A stretch of 64,000 bases of DNA, taken from NCBI RefSeq assembly GCF_023516495.1, contig NZ_JAMGBC010000001.1, forward strand, positions 310,001-374,000. Reading direction: 5' to 3'. Under the pieces are notes generated by a model. The model saw nothing but the letters and a program-made list of their open reading frames with translations, searched no databases and was not told where the DNA came from. The position numbers and the translations under genes were made by a program. Source of the stretch: Sphingomonas anseongensis (GTDB lineage Bacteria > Pseudomonadota > Alphaproteobacteria > Sphingomonadales > Sphingomonadaceae). This document shows, in pieces, positions 61,564 through 64,000 of this stretch (the first letter of the stretch is position 1; each line of letters opens with the position of its first letter).

Positions 61564-61856
61564 TGATCGTCTTCACCTCGCTGCTGTGGATCTGGAAGGC
61601 ACAGGCAGCAGGGAGGTGGTATTTCGTCACGGTCCCGGACGAGCAGTCGGACGCCATCAAGGCGCAGGCTTATTCATCTCCGCGCGGCTTCGGCTCGGTG
61701 CGAGTCGAGGCAGCGATCGACGACGTCGTCTGGCGCACGTCCGTGTTTCCGCTGAACGGCGGAGGCTACATCCTGCCTATCAAGGCCAAGGTGCGTCGAG
61801 ACGCCGGCATTAGCGCCGGCGACGAGGTCACCGTCAGGCTCGACCTACTCGTCTGA
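61563..61856 (+). CDS. DUF1905 domain protein
   Basis: 97 residues from GTG 61563, which overlaps the ettA TAG. The core (W-Y-F-V-T-V-P, G-F-G-S-V-R-V, T-S-V-F-P-L-N-G-G-G-Y-I-L-P-I-K-A-K-V-R, then G-D-E-V-T-V-R-L) matches the short beta-barrel DUF1905 family. The function of the family is not known. It ends 12 bp inside the convergent DoxX gene. Confidence 0.82.
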   Translation: MIVFTSLLWIWKAQAAGRWYFVTVPDEQSDAIKAQAYSSPRGFGSVRVEAAIDDVVWRTSVFPLNGGGYILPIKAKVRRDAGISAGDEVTVRLDLLV

Positions 61857-62309
61857 GAGGCCGCGTTCGCCGCCCGGCGCCGCATAGCCTTCGATCGGCG
61901 AGCTGCGGCGGTGAAGGATCTTGTCGAGGCTCCATTCCCCGGCGCCAACCACGAACAGCGTCAGGAAGATGAAGCAGTAGAGGATCGCTGCTTCGCCCAT
62001 GTTGACCATCGGGAATGGGCTGTGGGGCGCGTGCGCATACCAATAAGCGACCGCCATTTCGCCGCAGAGAAGAAGCGCGACCCAGCGGGTCCAAAGGCCG
62101 ATCAGGAGCAGGAAGCCGCCGATGAGCTCGAACACGCCTGCAATCCATGGGAGGGACCACATTGCGGGATGCGCCATGTCGGTGGCGGGAAAACCAAGCA
62201 GTTTCGCAGTGCCATGTTCGAAGAAGAGAAGCGCCGTCACGATGCGGAGGATTCCGACCGCATAAGGTGCCCAACGCTCACTGAATTCGTCCGGACCGAC
62301 TTCGTACAT
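61845..62309 (-). CDS. DoxX family membrane protein
   Basis: About 154 residues with four helices (I-L-R-I-V-T-A-L-L-F-F-E-H-G start, then G-V-F-E-L-I-G-G-F-L-L-L-I-G-L) characteristic of DoxX/DUF417-like proteins. Start ATG 62309 has GGGGGG about seven bases upstream; a TTG at 62324 is less likely. Its function is unknown. Confidence 0.85.
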   Translation of the reverse strand: MYEVGPDEFSERWAPYAVGILRIVTALLFFEHGTAKLLGFPATDMAHPAMWSLPWIAGVFELIGGFLLLIGLWTRWVALLLCGEMAVAYWYAHAPHSPFPMVNMGEAAILYCFIFLTLFVVGAGEWSLDKILHRRSSPIEGYAAPGGERGLSDE

Positions 62310-62462
62310 AACCGCACCCCCCAATGGCCTTCAGCTGAAGATCACGCGTACAGGCCGCACCCGCACTGCGGCGAACGGCCGCCTTTCATAGCTTGCAGGA
62401 TGAGCGGCGAGAAGCCCCGAGCGACGCCCGCCGCTCAAGCTCGAAAATGTGGCCTTGGTGCG

Positions 62463-63038
62463 TTAGTCGGCGCAGTCCAGCGTCGCGGCCGTGGCGGCAT
62501 ATTCACGCGCCATGCTGGCAAGGATGGACGATGCCTGGGAATCCGTCGTCGCCCGGGCGAGCCGCTTGCATCGCGCTGCCTGCGCCGACAGCTCCTGCGC
62601 CTGCTTGTGGCTGACATCGATGAGCAGGTTTACGGCGCCGCCGAAATTGCCGGCTTCGTCGAAAAAGGGAGTGGGGTAGGGGCAAAAGGCGCGACGGCTT
62701 CCGTCAGGACGCATCGCAATCGCAACCTTCCCGCGAACCTCGGTTCGCGTCTTCACGGCTTCGGCCATCGGGCACTCTGCGTGCGGCAGGAATTCTCCAT
62801 CCAGCGTGTAGAGCTGCCAGGTGACGCACCAGCGGTCGGTGCCAAGCTGCGGCTCGCGGCCCGCGAAGTCGACGCAGGCCTGGTTCCAATAGGTGACAGA
62901 TCCATCCGCATCGGTCGTGTAAACGGGAACGGGCAGATCATCGAGGACGGATTTCCAATCCTCGCTGTTACGTAGGGCCTCCAAGGCGGTGTCTAGAATT
63001 TCCTGTGGCTGCGGCGCGGCGAGCATTAGATTTGGCAA
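62463..63038 (-). CDS. PAS-domain protein
   Basis: 191 residues with a single PAS fold (L-D-D-L-P-V-P-V-Y-T-T-D-A-D-G-S-V-T-Y-W-N, G-K-V-A-I-A-M-R-P-D-G-S-R-R, N-L-L-I-D-V-S-H-K). There is no kinase or output domain, so it may work as an accessory sensor. It starts at ATG 63038, with 63026 as an alternative. The C-terminal helix has two Cys. A structured intergenic region lies upstream. Confidence 0.75.
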   Translation of the reverse strand: MPNLMLAAPQPQEILDTALEALRNSEDWKSVLDDLPVPVYTTDADGSVTYWNQACVDFAGREPQLGTDRWCVTWQLYTLDGEFLPHAECPMAEAVKTRTEVRGKVAIAMRPDGSRRAFCPYPTPFFDEAGNFGGAVNLLIDVSHKQAQELSAQAARCKRLARATTDSQASSILASMAREYAATAATLDCAD

Positions 63039-63077
63039 TCTTTGGCTAATTCAGGTTAGCGGGAAGAACAGGCGCGG

Positions 63078-63114
63078 CGCGTTTCTGTTCCACGCTTAGG
63101 TGTGGGGAAACGCG
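63078..63114 (-). other. Strong hairpin between NYN and PAS genes
   Basis: CGCGTTTC and GAAACGCG (8-bp perfect arms) enclose CCAC/GTGG-type inner pairs. It lies after the NYN stop and before the PAS start. There is no T-tract, so terminator, mRNA stabiliser or regulatory site are all open. Confidence 0.4.
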
Positions 63115-63156
63115 TTCGCGGCGGCCTTGTGTCTGCAAGGCAACAGTTGGGTTCCG

Positions 63157-63885
63157 CTAGCGCAGACGCTTGACGAGCAGCCGGTCGTCCGGACCCGTCT
63201 TCACATCGAAATTGGGCATTGCGCGGAGGAGGTCCGACAGCCGCGTGTAGCCGTAGTTGCGTGTCGCGAAGCTCGAAACCGCCTTGGCCCGCTGGCCGAG
63301 TTCGGAGAGCGTGGTGTAGCCGTCCTCGTCGCGCTCGGAAGCCTTGTAGGCATGACCGAGAAGCTCGAGCAGTGCTTCGTCGACCGGGCGTTCCTCGACC
63401 TGCTTCTCGGTCTGCCCCTCCACATGCTGGTCTGCGACCAAAGCGGCGATGTCGAAGAAGCGCGTGCACGCCTGGCGGAAGCTGAGCGGAGTCTTGGCCG
63501 TTCCGAATCCATAGACTGGCAGTCCGTCCTCGCGGATGCGCTGGGCGAGCGGAAGGAAGTCGCTGTCCGACGACATGATCCCAAATCCGTCGACGTTTCC
63601 GCGATACAGTAGGTCCATCGCGTCGATCGTCATCCGCATGTCGGTTGCGCTCTTGCCCTTCACGACGTCGAACTGCTGCATCGGAACGATCGAGTGGAGG
63701 CCTGAAAGGTCGCCCCAGCCCTTGAGGCTCGCCTTAGCCCAATTGCCGTAGGCGCGGCGGATATTGATGGTCCCGAGTTCGCCGAGAACCAGCAGGACCT
63801 CGTCCAGATGCTCAGGCGACGCATTGTCCGCATCGATCAGTAGCGCGACATTCGGGTCTCGCGCGCCTTTATTGCCGTTACTCAT
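63157..63885 (-). CDS. NYN-domain protein with OST-HTH/LOTUS-type C-domain
   Basis: The 242-residue protein has a PIN-like NYN ribonuclease fold (L-L-I-D-A-D-N-A-S-P at about 15-24, S-A-T-D-M-R-M-T-I-D-A-M-D-L, and S-S-D-S-D-F-L-P-L), with the acidic cluster needed for nuclease activity. The C-terminal part (about 165-240; Y-T-T-L-S-E-L-G-Q-R-A-K... L-S-D-L-L-R-A-M-P-N-F) matches the OST-HTH (LOTUS) RNA-binding fold. It likely handles RNA; no target is known. Confidence 0.88.
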   Translation of the reverse strand: MSNGNKGARDPNVALLIDADNASPEHLDEVLLVLGELGTINIRRAYGNWAKASLKGWGDLSGLHSIVPMQQFDVVKGKSATDMRMTIDAMDLLYRGNVDGFGIMSSDSDFLPLAQRIREDGLPVYGFGTAKTPLSFRQACTRFFDIAALVADQHVEGQTEKQVEERPVDEALLELLGHAYKASERDEDGYTTLSELGQRAKAVSSFATRNYGYTRLSDLLRAMPNFDVKTGPDDRLLVKRLR

Positions 63886-63995
63886 CGGCTGTTTCCCTTC
63901 GTATCGGCGCGTCTTAGCCTATTAATTCGGGAACGAAACGCCCTCTCACGCACTGAACAACCCATGGGATGGGGGGCAGTTTGGAGGACGAGAAA

Positions 63996-64000
63996 ATGAA
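63996..64000 (+). CDS. Start of a gene running past the right edge
   Basis: An ATG at 63996 is preceded by GGAGG (63983-63987) eight bases upstream. Only the first codon and two more bases are in the window, so the product cannot be named. Confidence 0.45.

Noticed and set aside
1-64000. Mobile elements, phage genes, tRNAs or toxin-antitoxin pairs
   Set aside because: No transposase, integrase, terminal repeats, tRNA-like clover-leaf or paired small toxin genes were seen in any gap or frame that I read.

Overview
This 64 kb window is a GC-rich chromosome segment from an alphaproteobacterium. It most resembles the Sphingomonadales. The reasons are the overall gene style, folate-dependent TrmFO, ETF-ubiquinone oxidoreductase, a deoxyhypusine-synthase-like homospermidine synthase candidate beside an ornithine decarboxylase, and a small SRP RNA next to dnaX. 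This placement is inference from gene content, not a phylogeny. I see no insertion sequence, prophage, CRISPR array or tRNA. No gene-free stretch exceeds about 220 bp.

Region 1 (1-29.2 kb) is a large exopolysaccharide or glycan locus. It holds an export lipoprotein cut by the left edge, a secreted beta-helix protein, a Wzc/ExoP-type tyrosine autokinase with a Gly-Tyr tail, a Wzx-like flippase, a Wzy/ligase-like membrane protein, a sugar amidotransferase candidate (AsnB family), five different SAM methyltransferases, an APH-like kinase, a UDP-xylose synthase, glycosyltransferases, a PglK-like ABC exporter, a GT2-deacetylase fusion and an acyltransferase. At 14.0-19.8 kb sits a PglC/PglA/PglD/PglF/PglE-like set, which predicts a bacillosamine-type (2,4-diamino-trideoxy) reducing-end sugar. 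TrmFO is the one housekeeping gene embedded here. Two copies of a bipartite motif (GGTTTC-N7-GAACAAGTCGGTTA) stand upstream of the export lipoprotein and the tyrosine kinase, suggesting co-regulation of chain-length control and export.

Region 2 (29.2-37.9 kb) is a signalling block. A 1789-residue soluble hybrid histidine kinase carries nine near-identical 92-residue HAMP-type repeats. It is followed by a REC-PAS-HisKA-HATPase-REC protein and faces, divergently, a small operon with a winged-helix-like protein and two small membrane proteins.

Region 3 (37.9-53.4 kb) is mostly housekeeping: lytic transglycosylase, an atypical uracil-DNA glycosylase relative, ETF-QO, a TPR protein, IspE, bifunctional NAD(P)HX repair enzyme, a TrmA/RlmD-family methyltransferase, a GT87-like membrane protein, MAPEG protein, a polyamine pair, a serine/threonine dehydratase that appears to start at a rare ATC codon, and an alpha/beta hydrolase.

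Region 4 (53.4-64 kb) has two tandem cysteine desulfurases with a 2Fe-2S ferredoxin, SRP RNA divergent from dnaX-ybaB, an acyl-CoA ligase, EttA, a DUF1905-like protein, DoxX, a PAS protein and a NYN-domain protein. The start of one more gene lies at the right edge.
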